NCBI RefSeq assembly: GCF_029643425.1
Contig: NZ_CP119106.1
Span: forward strand, 744,001-808,000
DNA length: 64,000 nucleotides
Direction of reading: 5' to 3'
Origin: Isoptericola sp. AK164
GTDB lineage: Bacteria; Actinomycetota; Actinomycetes; Actinomycetales; Cellulomonadaceae
Shown: in pieces, positions 1 through 17,346 of the stretch
How the letters are laid out: the number at the start of each line of letters is the position of its first letter
How positions within the stretch are numbered: position 1 is the first letter of the stretch
Made by a program: the position numbers and the translations under genes
The notes under the pieces: generated by a model
Told to the model about the DNA's origin: nothing
What the model saw: the letters and a program-made list of their open reading frames with translations, nothing else
Databases searched by the model: none

Positions 1-1
1 G

Positions 2-2020
2 GAGTCGTCGGCGCTCCAGCCCGAGGGGCCGGACGGCTGGTCCGAGGTGGGACGCGCCCAGGTCCTCCTCGACGCGGGACTCGTCACCGAGGCGGAGAAG
101 GTGCTCGCGGACTCCGCCGACATCCTCTCGGCCGAGGACCTGACCGGCGAGATGGCCGACGCTCTCCTGGCGCGGGCGCGCTGCGCGATCCTGCTGCGCC
201 GACCGGAGGAGGCGCTGCGGTGGGCCGGGCGGTCGCGCCGGGCGTTCGCGCGCGTGGGCAACGACTCCTGGGCTCTGGCGGCACGGATCACGGCGCTGGA
301 GGCCAGGCTCGCCCTGGACCGTGAGCGCGGGACGGCGCGCCGCACCGCGCTGCGTCGACGGCGCGACGACGCCCTCGCCCTGGCGTCGGAGGGCGGCGAC
401 GAGTCCGCGGCACCGAGCCGCGAGGCCGCCGTGGCGGCCCGGCTGCTCGCCGCGGAGTGGTCGTTGCTCGCCGGCGACCACGACCGGGCGGCCGAGATCG
501 TGGGCGAGGTGCCGCGGCTCGGGAGCAGCCCGCTCCCGCTGCGCATCCATCACGAGTCGGTCCGCGCCCAGGTGGCGTTCGCCGGCGGCGACCGGCGTCG
601 CGGCCTGCTGGCCGTCCGCCGCGGCCATCGCGTGCTCGCTGACCACCGAGCACGTCTCGGCTCGGTCGACACGGTCACCGCCGCGGCGGCGCACGGGACC
701 CGGATCGCGCGCGTCGACGTCGAGGCGGCGCTGGCCACACGGCGACCGCGGGCCGTCTTCGACGCCCTGGAGAGGGGGCGAGCGGCGTACGCGGGAGCCG
801 CTCGGGTGCGCCCACCCGACGACGAGCAGCTGGCCGAGCTCCTGACCATGGCCCGTGCGGCCGCGGAGGACGCCCGGGAGCTCGCGACGAGCACGGACCC
901 CGGCGACCGGGCGCGGGCCGCGAAGCGGTCGGCGGACGCCCATCGGCTGCAGCAGCGAGCGCGACGACGGTCGTGGCAGCTCGCGGGGACGGGGGACCGG
1001 ACGATACCCGAGCCGACGACCGCCCGTGACCTGATCCGAGACCTGCGTGCGGCGTGCTCGAACGCCGTCGTGGTGTCCTACCTGCTGACCGAGCGCGTGA
1101 CGGCGGTGCGGCTCGACGCGACGGGCGCGCGGCTGGTCGAGCTCGGCTCGTCGGCCGAGGCGGCCGAGCTGGCCCGCCGGGTCCGTCAGGACGTCGACGT
1201 GCTGGCCAACGGGCTCATCCCCGCCCCGATGCGCGAGGTGGCCGCGGCCTCGGCCCGGCGGTCCCTCGAGCGGCTCGACGACCTGCTGCTGGGGCCGCTG
1301 GAGGTGCACGGACCGCTGCACGTCGCGGCGCGCGACGGCCTGCTGGCGGTGCCGTGGGCGTCCCTGCCGTCCCGCGCGGGGATCGCGACCAGCGTCGACT
1401 CGTGGGTGGCACGCTACGGACCGGTCGACAGCAGTCGCCGGGTCCGGACGGCGCGCGCGCTGGTCGTCGCGGGGCCCGGTCTCGCCGCGGCAGACGACGA
1501 GGCGCGGCTCGTCGCCGAGGAGTGGGCGACGGCCGATCCGCGGACCGGGGAGCGCGCGACGTGCGCGGCCGTCCGCGACTCCCTCGCCGACGTCCAGGTG
1601 GTGCACCTCGCCGCGCACGGCGTCCACGAGCCCGACAACCCGCTGTTCTCCTTCGTCCGGCTCGCGGACGGACCGTTGTACGCGCACGAGCTGGACGGCG
1701 TGAACCTGCGGGGGACGGTCGTCGTGCTGTCCGCCTGCGAGGTCGGACGTGCCTCCGTGCGTCTGGGCGGCGAGCCGCTCGGGCTGACGAGCGTCCTGCT
1801 GCGCCTCGGGGCGCGAGCGGTCGTCGCGGCGGTCGCGCCGCTGCGGGACGAGGTCGCGGCACGCGTCATGCCGCGGCTGCACTCAGCGCTGCGCGACGGC
1901 CGGGAACCGGCCACGGCGTTGGCCCTCGCCGTGGCGTCGGAGCCCGAGCCCGTCCCCCTCGTCTGCTTCGGCCCGCTGGCCGTCGAGCGCGACGTGCAGG
2001 AAACGACCGCCACGGTGTGA
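2..2020 (+). CDS. CHAT-domain protein with TPR-like N-terminal region (5' truncated)
   Basis: The reading frame is open back to the first complete codon at base 2, so the gene probably begins upstream; GTG 47 is the first possible internal start. The N-terminal two thirds is Ala/Arg/Leu-rich helical sequence consistent with TPR-type repeats. The C-terminal part has the signatures of a CHAT (caspase/HetF-associated) domain: a VHLAAHG motif with its His codon at 1616, and an LSACEVG motif with its Cys codon at 1736. These form the expected His-Cys protease dyad. CHAT proteins are caspase-like peptidases, usually paired with repeat sensor domains. Substrate and partner are not evident. It precedes rplJ but is separated from it by a promoter and leader, so it is not obviously part of the ribosomal operon. 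Confidence 0.8.
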   Translation, partial: ESSALQPEGPDGWSEVGRAQVLLDAGLVTEAEKVLADSADILSAEDLTGEMADALLARARCAILLRRPEEALRWAGRSRRAFARVGNDSWALAARITALEARLALDRERGTARRTALRRRRDDALALASEGGDESAAPSREAAVAARLLAAEWSLLAGDHDRAAEIVGEVPRLGSSPLPLRIHHESVRAQVAFAGGDRRRGLLAVRRGHRVLADHRARLGSVDTVTAAAAHGTRIARVDVEAALATRRPRAVFDALERGRAAYAGAARVRPPDDEQLAELLTMARAAAEDARELATSTDPGDRARAAKRSADAHRLQQRARRRSWQLAGTGDRTIPEPTTARDLIRDLRAACSNAVVVSYLLTERVTAVRLDATGARLVELGSSAEAAELARRVRQDVDVLANGLIPAPMREVAAASARRSLERLDDLLLGPLEVHGPLHVAARDGLLAVPWASLPSRAGIATSVDSWVARYGPVDSSRRVRTARALVVAGPGLAAADDEARLVAEEWATADPRTGERATCAAVRDSLADVQVVHLAAHGVHEPDNPLFSFVRLADGPLYAHELDGVNLRGTVVVLSACEVGRASVRLGGEPLGLTSVLLRLGARAVVAAVAPLRDEVAARVMPRLHSALRDGREPATALALAVASEPEPVPLVCFGPLAVERDVQETTATV

Positions 2021-2065
2021 CGAGCGCCTCGTGACGGCGGGTGCCGCCCGGGCGTCGTCGTCGTG

Positions 2066-2250
2066 TAGAGTTCTCGGGTAACCCAAGACCGCCGGTCGTC
2101 CCAGGCTGCCCGGACTCGTTCCGAGAGGCCGAAGACCGAAGTCCCGCGAGAGTGCGGAGGCCTGCGTAGGTGACACGACGACGATCCCACGGCTGCGGCC
2201 GTGAGCATCCGAGCCCCGTGCGCCTGCGCCGGGGCTCTTTCTCTTTCCCG
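2066..2250 (+). ncRNA. L10 leader (rplJL attenuator)
   Basis: A -10-like TAGAGT (2066-2071) is followed by about 170 nt of structured leader upstream of rplJ. It contains a GCCTGCGTAGGTGAC stretch near 2160 of the kind seen in actinobacterial L10 leaders. It ends in a hairpin (GAGCCCCG 2211-2218 with CGGGGCTC 2230-2237) followed by the T-rich run TTTCTCTTT. This is a credible intrinsic attenuator. In the known family the L10/L12 complex binds the leader and represses its own operon. The exact 5' end is inferred. Confidence 0.75.
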
Positions 2251-2285
2251 GGGTGACCGGTGGCTCCACCACCGGAAGGATTGCC

Positions 2286-2816
2286 ATGGCGAGGCCGGAC
2301 AAGGCAGCCGCCGTCGCGTCGATCGCGGACAAGCTCCGTGACTCCAACGCGGCCGTGCTGACCGAGTACCGCGGGCTCTCCGTCGCTCAGCTCCAGGAGC
2401 TGCGTCGGTCGCTCAGCGGCAACGCAACCTACGCCGTGGTGAAGAACACGCTGACCAGCATCGCGGCCAAGGAAGCCGGTGTCGAGGGTCTCGACGCCGA
2501 CCTCCAGGGTCCGTCCGCGATCGCGTTCGTGACCGGTGACCCGGTCGAGGCCGCGAAGGGTCTGCGTGACTTCGCCAAGGCGAACCCCGCACTGGTCATC
2601 AAGGGCGGTGTCCTCGAGGGGAACGCCCTGACCGCTGCGGAGATCACGAAGCTCGCGGACCTCGAGTCCCGCGAGGTTCTGCTGGCCAAGGCGGCCGGCG
2701 CGATGAAGGCCAAGATCAGCCAGGCTGCCTACGCCTTCAACGCCAAGCCGACCCAGGTCGCCCGAGTCATCGATGCCCTGCGTCAGAAGCAGGAATCGGC
2801 GGGCGCTGCCGCCTGA
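2286..2816 (+). CDS. rplJ: 50S ribosomal protein L10
   Basis: The protein (176 aa) begins [10 protein letters not shown] and matches L10, the stalk base that binds 23S rRNA and carries L7/L12 dimers. ATG 2286 is chosen over an upstream GTG at 2253 because a GGAAGG ribosome-binding site lies at 2275-2280 and L10 family proteins start here. It is first in an rplJ-rplL operon downstream of the L10 leader. Confidence 0.97.
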   Translation: MARPDKAAAVASIADKLRDSNAAVLTEYRGLSVAQLQELRRSLSGNATYAVVKNTLTSIAAKEAGVEGLDADLQGPSAIAFVTGDPVEAAKGLRDFAKANPALVIKGGVLEGNALTAAEITKLADLESREVLLAKAAGAMKAKISQAAYAFNAKPTQVARVIDALRQKQESAGAAA

Positions 2817-2897
2817 TCAGGCGGACGCGCTGGAACACAACCCCTGCTTCTGGCGGGCCGACCGGCCCGCGAAGCGCTGAATGAAAGGAACGCCATC

Positions 2898-3290
2898 ATG
2901 GCGAAGCTCAGCACTGACGAGCTCCTGGCCCAGTTCGAGGAGCTGACCCTCATCGAGCTCTCCGAGTTCGTGAAGGCCTTCGAGGAGAAGTTCGACGTCA
3001 CCGCCGCCGCCCCGGCCGCCGCGGTCGTCGCCGGCGCCCCGGCCGGTGGCGGCGACGCCGCCCCCGCCGAGGAGGAGCAGTCCGAGTTCGACGTCATCCT
3101 CGAGGGTGCCGGCGACAAGAAGATCCAGGTCATCAAGGAGGTGCGCGCCCTCACGTCCCTCGGTCTCAAGGAGGCCAAGGACCTGGTCGACGGCGCGCCG
3201 AAGCCGGTCCTGGAGGGTGTCGACAAGGACGCCGCCGAGAAGGCCAAGGAGGCGCTCGAGGGCGCCGGTGCTTCCGTCACCCTCAAGTGA
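2898..3290 (+). CDS. rplL: 50S ribosomal protein L7/L12
   Basis: This 130-aa acidic protein has the classical L12 layout: an N-terminal dimerisation helix, an Ala/Gly/Pro-rich hinge (about residues 35-55) and a globular C-terminal domain with [11 protein letters not shown], which contacts translation factors. AAAGGA (2884-2889) is the ribosome-binding site. It lies 81 bp after rplJ and is followed by a strong terminator, so the operon is bicistronic. Confidence 0.98.
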   Translation: MAKLSTDELLAQFEELTLIELSEFVKAFEEKFDVTAAAPAAAVVAGAPAGGGDAAPAEEEQSEFDVILEGAGDKKIQVIKEVRALTSLGLKEAKDLVDGAPKPVLEGVDKDAAEKAKEALEGAGASVTLK

Positions 3291-3343
3291 GTCGCGCGGC
3301 GTGAGCCGCACTCACCGATGATCCGGTCCGCCGGACGTCACGT

Positions 3344-3379
3344 ACGAAGGCCCGTACCCCCTGGGGTGCGGGCCTTCGT
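3344..3379 (+). terminator. rplJL terminator hairpin
   Basis: A 17-bp stem (ACGAAGGCCCG plus a CCCC/GGGG extension, one G-T pair) closes a two-base loop about 54 bp after the rplL stop. There is little T run, which is common for actinobacterial terminators. Confidence 0.8.
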
Positions 3380-3546
3380 CGTGCGCGGAACGGTGTGACG
3401 CACGGCTCGCGCGGGGGTCTGGCGGCTTCGCTGCCGGGGGAGTAACGTGGGAAGGCACCGTTTCTTGGGCGGCATATGGCGGCCACCGAGACAACGTCCT
3501 CAGAACCGACGGAATCCGAGGGCGTCCGCTCGCGTACCGGCGCGAG

Positions 3547-3575
3547 TGGACAGGACTGAAGATTTCGGCTACGCT
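3547..3575 (+). promoter_or_regulatory. rpoBC promoter
   Basis: TGGACA (3547-3552) is spaced 17 bp from TACGCT (3570-3575), giving a 5' leader of roughly 150 nt before rpoB. The rest of the 445-bp gap from rplL to rpoB holds only the rplL terminator and no supported gene. Confidence 0.6.
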
Positions 3576-3736
3576 AGCGCTTTGCGCTCGCCTGTGCCCA
3601 GACGTTCCTCCCGCCGATGATCACCCGCCTGTCGGGTCACCTGTCGTGACCCCCGGGGCCTCGTCGCCCGCGGTTCGGACGTCCGTCGCACGACAGAGCG
3701 TACAGCGTGCCATCGAACTGCAGGGAAGGACCCCTC

Positions 3737-6700
3737 TTGGCTGCCTCGCGCACCCCTTCTGCTCCGTCCGCCGACGCTATCGCGAACCGTACCGCCTCCC
3801 GCCGACTCTCGTTCGGCCGGATCCACGAACCCCTCCAGGCGCCGGACCTGCTCGGCCTCCAGCTCGAGAGCTTCGACTGGCTGCTGGGCAACGAGTCCTG
3901 GCAAGCCCGGGTCGAGGCCGCGATCGAGGCCGGACGCCACGACGTCCCCGAGTCCTCCGGTCTGGAGGAGATCTTCGAGGAGATCTCCCCGATCGAGGAC
4001 TTCGGCCAGTCGATGTCCCTGTCCTTCGCCAACCACCGCTTCGAGCCCCCGAAGTACACGGTGGAGGAGTGCAAGGAGAAGGACTTCACCTACTCGGCGC
4101 CGCTGTTCGTGACGGCCGAGTTCGTCAACTACACGACGGGTGAGATCAAGAGCCAGACGGTGTTCATGGGCGACTTCCCGCTCATGACCGACCGCGGCAC
4201 CTTCGTCATCAACGGCACCGAGCGCGTCGTCGTCTCGCAGCTCGTCCGTTCCCCCGGCGTCTACTTCGAGCGCACGCCCGACAAGACCAGCGACAAGGAC
4301 GTCTTCTCCGCGAAGATCATCCCGTCCCGCGGTGCCTGGCTCGAGTTCGAGATCGACAAGCGCGACGCCGTCGGCGTCCGCGTCGACCGCAAGCGCAAGC
4401 AGCCCGTGACGGTGCTGCTCAAGGCGCTCGGCATGACCGAGTCGGAGATCCGCGAGGAGTTCGGCGAGTTCCCCACGATCCTGGACACCCTGGAGAAGGA
4501 CCACGTCCACACCCAGGACGAGGCCCTCGTGGACCTGTACCGCAAGATCCGCCCGGGTGAGCCGCCGACGGTCGAGGCCGGCCGCGCGCTCGTGGAGAAC
4601 TTCTACTTCAACCCCAAGCGCTACGACCTGGCGAAGGTCGGCCGCTACAAGCTGAACAAGAAGGTCGGGGTCACCGCCGAGCTCAGCGACAGCACGCTGT
4701 CGCTGGCCGACGTCGTCGCCACCATCAAGTACCTCGCCGCGCTGCACGCCGACAAGTCCTCCCTCCCGGGCACGCGGGACGGGGAGCCGTACGACGTGCG
4801 CGTCGAGACCGACGACATCGACCACTTCGGCAACCGCCGCATCCGTGCGGTCGGCGAGCTCATCCAGAACCAGGTGCGCACCGGGCTGTCCCGGATGGAG
4901 CGTGTGGTCCGCGAGCGGATGACCACGCAGGACGTCGAGGCGATCACGCCGCAGACCCTGATCAACATCCGCCCTGTCGTCGCCTCGATCCGCGAGTTCT
5001 TCGGCACCTCGCAGCTGTCGCAGTTCATGGACCAGAACAACCCGCTGGCCGGCCTGACGCACAAGCGGCGTCTGTCCGCCCTCGGCCCGGGCGGTCTGTC
5101 CCGCGACCGCGCCGGCATGGAGGTCCGCGACGTCCACCCGTCGCACTACGGCCGCATGTGCCCGATCGAGACGCCGGAAGGCCCGAACATCGGTCTGATC
5201 GGCTCGCTCGCCTCGTTCGGCCGGATCAACGCGTTCGGCTTCATCGAGACGCCGTACCGCAAGGTCCTGGCCGGCAAGGTGACCGACGAGGTCGTCTACC
5301 TCACCGCGGACGACGAGGACAGCTACGTCATCGCCCAGGCGAACACCACGCTGAACGAGGACGGCTCCTTCGCCTTCGACCGCGTGCTGGTCCGCACCAA
5401 GGGCGGCGAGACCGACGACGTCCCGGCCTCCGAGGTCGACTACATGGACGTCTCCCCGCGGCAGATGGTCTCCGTCGCGACGGCGCTCATCCCGTTCCTC
5501 GAGCACGACGACGCCAACCGTGCGCTCATGGGCGCCAACATGCAGCGCCAGGCGGTGCCGCTGGTCCGCTCCGAGGCCCCGCTGGTGGGTACCGGCATGG
5601 AGCGCCGCGCCGCGATCGACGCCGGTGACGTCATCGTCGCCACCAAGCCCGGTGTCGTCACCCAGGTCTCGGCCGACCTCATCACGGTCGAGAACGACGA
5701 CGCGACGACGACCACGTACCGCGTGGCCAAGTTCCGCCGCTCGAACCAGGGCACGAACTACAACCAGCGCGTGCTGGTCGACGCCGGCCAGCGGGTCGAG
5801 GTCGGGTCCGTCCTCGCCGACGGTCCGGCCACGGACGAGGGCGACCTCGCGCTCGGCCGCAACCTGCTCGTGGCGTTCATGTCCTGGGAGGGTCACAACT
5901 ACGAGGACGCGATCATCCTGTCGCAGCGCCTCGTGGAGGACGACGTCCTGTCCTCGATCCACATCGAGGAGCACGAGGTCGACGCCCGCGACACCAAGCT
6001 CGGGCCCGAGGAGATCACCCGGGACATCCCGAACGTCTCCGAGGACGTGCTGGCGGACCTCGACGAGCGCGGCATCATCCGCATCGGTGCCGAGGTCGGC
6101 GCCGGCGACGTGCTGGTCGGCAAGGTCACCCCGAAGGGCGAGACCGAGCTGACCCCGGAGGAGCGCCTGCTGCGCGCCATCTTCGGCGAGAAGGCCCGCG
6201 AGGTCCGCGACACCTCCCTGAAGGTGCCGCACGGCGAGTCCGGCACCGTCATCGGCGTGCGCGAGTTCAACCGCGAGGACGGCGACGAGCTGCCCGCCGG
6301 CGTGAACCAGCTCGTGCGGGTCTACATCGCCCAGCGCCGCAAGATCACCGTCGGTGACAAGCTCGCCGGCCGTCACGGCAACAAGGGCGTCATCGCCAAG
6401 ATCCTGCCGCAGGAGGACATGCCGTTCCTGCCCGACGGCACCCCGGTCGACATCGTGCTCAACCCGCTCGGTGTGCCCGGCCGCATGAACGTCGGTCAGG
6501 TCCTCGAGACGCACCTGGGCTGGGTCGCCAGCCGTGGGTGGGACGTCGAGCTGGCCGAGGGCGACGACCTCGAGTGGCGCGACGAGCTGCCCGAGCACGC
6601 GCGCAGCTCCGAGCCCGGCCGCCCCGTGGCGACGCCGGTGTTCGACGGTCTGGAGGAGCACGAGCTCCGCGGGCTGATCTCGACCACGCTGCCGAACCGT

Positions 6701-7249
6701 GACGGCGACCGCATGGTCGGCCTGGACGGCAAGGCGCCGCTGTTCGACGGTCGTTCCGGCGAGCCGTTCCCGGACCCGGTCGCGGTGGGCTACATGTACA
6801 TCCTGAAGCTCCACCACCTGGTCGACGACAAGATCCACGCGCGCTCGACCGGTCCGTACTCGATGATCACCCAGCAGCCGCTGGGCGGTAAGGCGCAGTT
6901 CGGTGGTCAGCGCTTCGGCGAGATGGAGGTGTGGGCGCTCGAGGCGTACGGCGCCGCGTACACCCTCCAGGAGCTGCTGACGATCAAGTCCGACGACATC
7001 CCGGGCCGCGTCAAGGTCTACGAGGCGATCGTCAAGGGCGAGAACATCCCCGACTCGGGCATCCCGGAGTCCTTCAAGGTCCTCCTCAAGGAGATGCAGT
7101 CGCTCTGCCTGAACGTCGAGGTGCTGTCCAGCGACGGCTCCTCGATCGAGATGAAGGAGTCCGACGACGAGGTGTACCGCGCCGCGGAGGAGCTCGGCAT
7201 CGACCTCTCCCGCCGTCCGAACTCGGCGACCACCGTCGACGAGATCTGA
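3737..7249 (+). CDS. rpoB: DNA-directed RNA polymerase subunit beta
   Basis: RpoB of 1170 aa forms half of the RNA polymerase active-site cleft. The start is TTG 3737 ([10 protein letters not shown]), preceded by GGGAAGGA at 3723-3730; an in-frame ATG at 3707 lacks this site and adds atypical residues. The rifampicin-binding cluster begins near residue 423 (base 5003) and has the unmutated residues in FMDQNN, THKRR and RLSAL. The C-terminal region carries the family motifs GRHGNKGV and [23 protein letters not shown]. It lies 56 bp before rpoC in the same transcript. Confidence 0.98.
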   Translation: MAASRTPSAPSADAIANRTASRRLSFGRIHEPLQAPDLLGLQLESFDWLLGNESWQARVEAAIEAGRHDVPESSGLEEIFEEISPIEDFGQSMSLSFANHRFEPPKYTVEECKEKDFTYSAPLFVTAEFVNYTTGEIKSQTVFMGDFPLMTDRGTFVINGTERVVVSQLVRSPGVYFERTPDKTSDKDVFSAKIIPSRGAWLEFEIDKRDAVGVRVDRKRKQPVTVLLKALGMTESEIREEFGEFPTILDTLEKDHVHTQDEALVDLYRKIRPGEPPTVEAGRALVENFYFNPKRYDLAKVGRYKLNKKVGVTAELSDSTLSLADVVATIKYLAALHADKSSLPGTRDGEPYDVRVETDDIDHFGNRRIRAVGELIQNQVRTGLSRMERVVRERMTTQDVEAITPQTLINIRPVVASIREFFGTSQLSQFMDQNNPLAGLTHKRRLSALGPGGLSRDRAGMEVRDVHPSHYGRMCPIETPEGPNIGLIGSLASFGRINAFGFIETPYRKVLAGKVTDEVVYLTADDEDSYVIAQANTTLNEDGSFAFDRVLVRTKGGETDDVPASEVDYMDVSPRQMVSVATALIPFLEHDDANRALMGANMQRQAVPLVRSEAPLVGTGMERRAAIDAGDVIVATKPGVVTQVSADLITVENDDATTTTYRVAKFRRSNQGTNYNQRVLVDAGQRVEVGSVLADGPATDEGDLALGRNLLVAFMSWEGHNYEDAIILSQRLVEDDVLSSIHIEEHEVDARDTKLGPEEITRDIPNVSEDVLADLDERGIIRIGAEVGAGDVLVGKVTPKGETELTPEERLLRAIFGEKAREVRDTSLKVPHGESGTVIGVREFNREDGDELPAGVNQLVRVYIAQRRKITVGDKLAGRHGNKGVIAKILPQEDMPFLPDGTPVDIVLNPLGVPGRMNVGQVLETHLGWVASRGWDVELAEGDDLEWRDELPEHARSSEPGRPVATPVFDGLEEHELRGLISTTLPNRDGDRMVGLDGKAPLFDGRSGEPFPDPVAVGYMYILKLHHLVDDKIHARSTGPYSMITQQPLGGKAQFGGQRFGEMEVWALEAYGAAYTLQELLTIKSDDIPGRVKVYEAIVKGENIPDSGIPESFKVLLKEMQSLCLNVEVLSSDGSSIEMKESDDEVYRAAEELGIDLSRRPNSATTVDEI

Positions 7250-7305
7250 TCCAGCGACCAGCTGATCCACGGAATCATCCGAAAGCTTTGAGGAAGTAGG
7301 ACATC

Positions 7306-11187
<3,882 letters not shown>

Positions 11188-11197
11188 CCTGACACCT

Positions 11198-11296
11198 GGC
11201 GAGGGGAGACCTCCCCGACCCGGTCGCGTTCACGGGCGCTGTGCGCCCTCCACTTCGGGAACGCCGACGACCGGGTCGGGGAGGTCTCCCCTCGCC
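11198..11296 (+). repeat. 29-bp perfect inverted repeat after rpoC (probable rpoBC terminator)
   Basis: The left arm 11198-11226 and right arm 11268-11296 are exact reverse complements over 29 bp. The 41-bp interior can also pair (GCGTTC with GAACGC, and GGGCGC with GCGCCC). It begins 10 bp after the rpoC stop. Position suggests transcription termination, but the arms are much longer than other terminators here and there is no T run. Confidence 0.7.
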
Positions 11297-11348
11297 GCGT
11301 CCCGTCCGCGGGGCGACCGACGTCACAACCGTGGCGTCGTCTCACCCT

Positions 11349-11377
11349 TTGACCCCGCTTGCTTCCGCGGGTAATCT
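11349..11377 (+). promoter_or_regulatory. str operon promoter
   Basis: TTGACC (11349-11354) and TAATCT (11372-11377) are separated by 17 bp, the best sigma70-type match in this gap. The transcript would carry a leader of about 280 nt before rpsL. No gene is supported in the 11188-11663 interval; it holds the inverted repeat, this promoter and the leader. Confidence 0.7.
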
Positions 11378-11663
11378 AGGAAGCCGTGCCCGTGCCGTCG
11401 TGCCGTGCATCCGTCGGTCACCCGAGCTGCTGCTCGGAGGACCTCCCGGACGCGCCGCCGACGATCGCACGGGTATCCCGGGACGAACGCTCGCTCCTCC
11501 ACGAGGGTCGCGAGCGCACCCCGGGCCATCGAGCCGGTGGTACGTGGCGTGGCGGTCCGTGAGGGCCGCGGGTGCCGCATGCGATCGGCGCGCACAAGCC
11601 AGTACAGACCACCAGTCGGGGGCCGGCGAGGCCCCCGAGAGCTCGAGAGACGACGGAGACGTA

Positions 11664-12038
11664 GTGCCTACGATCCAGCAGCTCGTCCGCAAGGGCCGGA
11701 CCTCGAAGGCCGGGAAGTCGAAGACTCCGGCGCTCAAGGGTTCCCCGCAGCGGCGCGGCGTGTGCACCCGTGTGTACACCACCACCCCCAAGAAGCCGAA
11801 CTCGGCGCTCCGCAAGGTTGCGCGTGTGAAGCTCTCCTCCGGCATCGAGGTCACCGCCTACATCCCCGGTGTCGGCCACAACCTCCAGGAGCACTCGATC
11901 GTGCTCGTCCGCGGCGGTCGTGTGAAGGACCTCCCCGGTGTCCGCTACAAGATCGTGCGCGGCGCCCTCGACACCCAGGGTGTCAAGGGCCGCCAGCAGG
12001 CGCGTTCCCGGTACGGCGCGAAGAAGGAGAAGGCCTGA
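11664..12038 (+). CDS. rpsL: 30S ribosomal protein S12
   Basis: S12 of 124 aa ([12 protein letters not shown]) sits at the decoding centre. Translation starts at GTG 11664, as the family N-terminus requires, although the frame is open much further upstream. The conserved [11 protein letters not shown] and [10 protein letters not shown] loops carry the unmutated lysines known as streptomycin-resistance sites in the family. The stop codon overlaps the rpsG start by one base. Confidence 0.97.
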   Translation: MPTIQQLVRKGRTSKAGKSKTPALKGSPQRRGVCTRVYTTTPKKPNSALRKVARVKLSSGIEVTAYIPGVGHNLQEHSIVLVRGGRVKDLPGVRYKIVRGALDTQGVKGRQQARSRYGAKKEKA

Positions 12039-12508
12039 TGCCTCGTAAGGGTCCGGCCCCCAAGCGGCCGCTCATCGTCGACCCCGTCTACGGGTCGCCC
12101 GTCGTCACGCAGCTGATCAACAAGGTCCTGCTCGACGGCAAGAAGTCCACCGCCGAGGCGATCGTGTACGGCGCCCTCGAGGGCGTGCGGACCAAGACCG
12201 ACCAGGATCCGGTCGTCGTGCTCAAGCGCGCGCTGGAGAACGTCCGTCCGGCCCTCGAGGTCCGCTCCCGCCGCGTCGGCGGTGCGACCTACCAGGTGCC
12301 GGTCGAGGTCCGTCCCTCGCGCTCCACGACTCTCGCGCTGCGGTGGCTCACCGACTTCTCGCGGGCCCGCCGCGAGAAGACGATGACCGAGCGACTCATG
12401 AACGAGATCCTCGACGCGTCGAACGGCCTGGGCGCCGCGGTCAAGCGTCGCGAGGACATGCACAAGATGGCCGAGTCCAACAAGGCCTTCGCGCACTACC
12501 GTTGGTGA
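12038..12508 (+). CDS. rpsG: 30S ribosomal protein S7
   Basis: S7 (156 aa, [11 protein letters not shown]) nucleates assembly of the 30S head and contacts E-site tRNA. It starts at ATG 12038 within a TGATG overlap with rpsL, implying translational coupling. The C-terminal [15 protein letters not shown] is typical of the family. Confidence 0.98.
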   Translation: MPRKGPAPKRPLIVDPVYGSPVVTQLINKVLLDGKKSTAEAIVYGALEGVRTKTDQDPVVVLKRALENVRPALEVRSRRVGGATYQVPVEVRPSRSTTLALRWLTDFSRARREKTMTERLMNEILDASNGLGAAVKRREDMHKMAESNKAFAHYRW

Positions 12509-12514
12509 TGCGTG

Positions 12515-12593
12515 CTGACGGCCCCGGGGTCCGCCCCGGGGTCGTCAGCCGCTCCCGGAACCGGCTGGCGGCCGGCCTCCGGCACCGGTTCCC
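12515..12593 (+). promoter_or_regulatory. rpsG-fusA intercistronic hairpins
   Basis: A 15-bp stem (12515-12529 with 12534-12548, one G-T pair) lies a few bases after rpsG. A second, weaker hairpin follows (GGAACCGG 12557-12564 with CCGGTTCC 12585-12592). They may act as an attenuator or mRNA processing site lowering fusA readthrough. No T run follows. Confidence 0.45.
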
Positions 12594-12624
12594 GACGTCC
12601 CACTGACCCGAGGGGTAAGACACC

Positions 12625-14730
<2,106 letters not shown>

Positions 14731-14856
14731 GTCCCCACAGGTCGAACACCTGCACAACCATCAACCTGTAGGAAACCGCAACGCCCCGAGGGTTAGGCTT
14801 GATCGGCCGACACTCGCAATCGTTCGGAACATCTACCCAAGTCCCAGGAGGACCCA

Positions 14857-16053
<1,197 letters not shown>

Positions 16054-16106
16054 TCTGCCGCCGGACGGCGTCCCGGCACTGACCGACGCCGGCCGGTCAT
16101 GACGCA

Positions 16107-16140
16107 GGGCCCGGGCATCATCACGATGCCCGGGCCCTTC
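16107..16140 (+). terminator. str operon terminator
   Basis: A perfect 13-bp stem (16107-16119 with 16125-16137) and a 5-nt loop lie 53 bp after the tuf stop and are followed by TTCGTCGT. It also sits just past the 3' end of the oppositely oriented metalloprotease gene, so it may serve both directions. Confidence 0.85.
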
Positions 16141-16159
16141 GTCGTGCCTGCGGGGGTGG

Positions 16160-17206
16160 TCACCAGAGCATGACGGCCGTCGTCCCCGCCGCCCAGGCCC
16201 AGTACAGGCGGACCCGGACGACGTAGCTGCGGCCGGCGCGGAGCCGCACGGTGACCAGGGCGTTGCGGTCGGTCCCGCTGTCGTCGTCGCCCGCGAGGAA
16301 GACCGGTTCGCCGTCGACCTCCTCGAAGAGGACCAGCAGCGTGTCGGCGTCGCCGAACGTACCCACGCGGTACTCCCGGGTGGCCGTGGGGCGGACCACG
16401 AGGTCGGCCTGCCCGGCGGGCGCGAGCTCCAGCGGTACCGAGCGGCCCGGTTCGAGCGTGGGCAGGTCGGGCTCGAGCCCCGGGTACCAGCGCAGCACCC
16501 ACTCGCGGTCGTCGTCCGACAGCCCGTCCGGGGCGGGGATCCCGTCGCGGCCGTACTGCTCCGGGGAGACGATGAGGCCCGGGTCGAAGGGGTAGTGCAT
16601 GACGGACTCGGGGTCCCACGCCGAGCCCTCGACCTGCTCGGGGGAGAGCTTGCGCAGGATGTTGTGCCGCACCTGGTCCTCGGTCCAGCTGTTCGGCGGG
16701 CCCGTGAACTCCTGGAGCACGCGCTGCTCGTCCCACACGATGCCCGCGTTCGGGTTCTGGTGCTCGTGGGGGAAGCCGAGCGTGTGTCCGATCTCGTGCA
16801 GCGCGGTGACGGCCCCCCACGACGTCGTCAGGTCCCAGCCGAAGTTCATCGTGGCCTCGTGCTGCGGGATCCCCAGCACGTCCTTGCCGACGTAGGACCA
16901 GCTGCCGGCGCCCTGGTCGAACGCGATGCGCACCTCGGCGCGGTCGGCGTCGTCGACCTCGACGAAGCGCAGGCCGATGCCGAGGTCCTCCCACGTGCGG
17001 AAGGCGTCGCGCACCGCCTGGTGCTGCGCCTGCGGTGCCGCCGGCTCGAGCCAGTAGTGCAGGACGGTGCCGTTGACCCACTTCGCCCGCGTGACGTGGA
17101 TGAGGGAGGCGCGGCGCGGGTTGAGGTCCGGGGGGAGCGCGGGGCGGGACTGCGGTCGGACGTCGCAGTAGGTCCAGCCGTCCGCGGGTCGGTCGGGGCG
17201 TGTCAT
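16160..17206 (-). CDS. Astacin-like (M12) zinc metalloprotease with C-terminal beta-rich domain
   Basis: This 348-aa protein contains the zinc motif [14 protein letters not shown] (His137, Glu138, His141, His147) and a Met-turn SVMHY near residue 203. Both are diagnostic of the astacin/metzincin group. After about residue 220 comes a C-terminal domain resembling pre-peptidase (PPC-like) domains. The start at 17206 is chosen for its GGAGGAAG ribosome-binding site; longer in-frame starts reach 17374 but lack support. No signal peptide is visible, which is odd for an astacin-type enzyme and leaves its location open. It interrupts the usual tuf-rpsJ neighbourhood in the opposite strand. Substrate unknown. 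Confidence 0.85.
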   Translation of the reverse strand: MTRPDRPADGWTYCDVRPQSRPALPPDLNPRRASLIHVTRAKWVNGTVLHYWLEPAAPQAQHQAVRDAFRTWEDLGIGLRFVEVDDADRAEVRIAFDQGAGSWSYVGKDVLGIPQHEATMNFGWDLTTSWGAVTALHEIGHTLGFPHEHQNPNAGIVWDEQRVLQEFTGPPNSWTEDQVRHNILRKLSPEQVEGSAWDPESVMHYPFDPGLIVSPEQYGRDGIPAPDGLSDDDREWVLRWYPGLEPDLPTLEPGRSVPLELAPAGQADLVVRPTATREYRVGTFGDADTLLVLFEEVDGEPVFLAGDDDSGTDRNALVTVRLRAGRSYVVRVRLYWAWAAGTTAVMLW

Positions 17207-17346
17207 GGCGGTCACTTCCTCCGGGTCCGGGAGCGTCGGTGTCCCGCGGGAGCGTGGGTCGCCGTCGCGGGCGGTCGAGCGCCGCCTAGAATGAGGGACG
17301 GGCACACCGGGCGCCGTGATACGACGCAGGTCACATCGGCCAGGAC

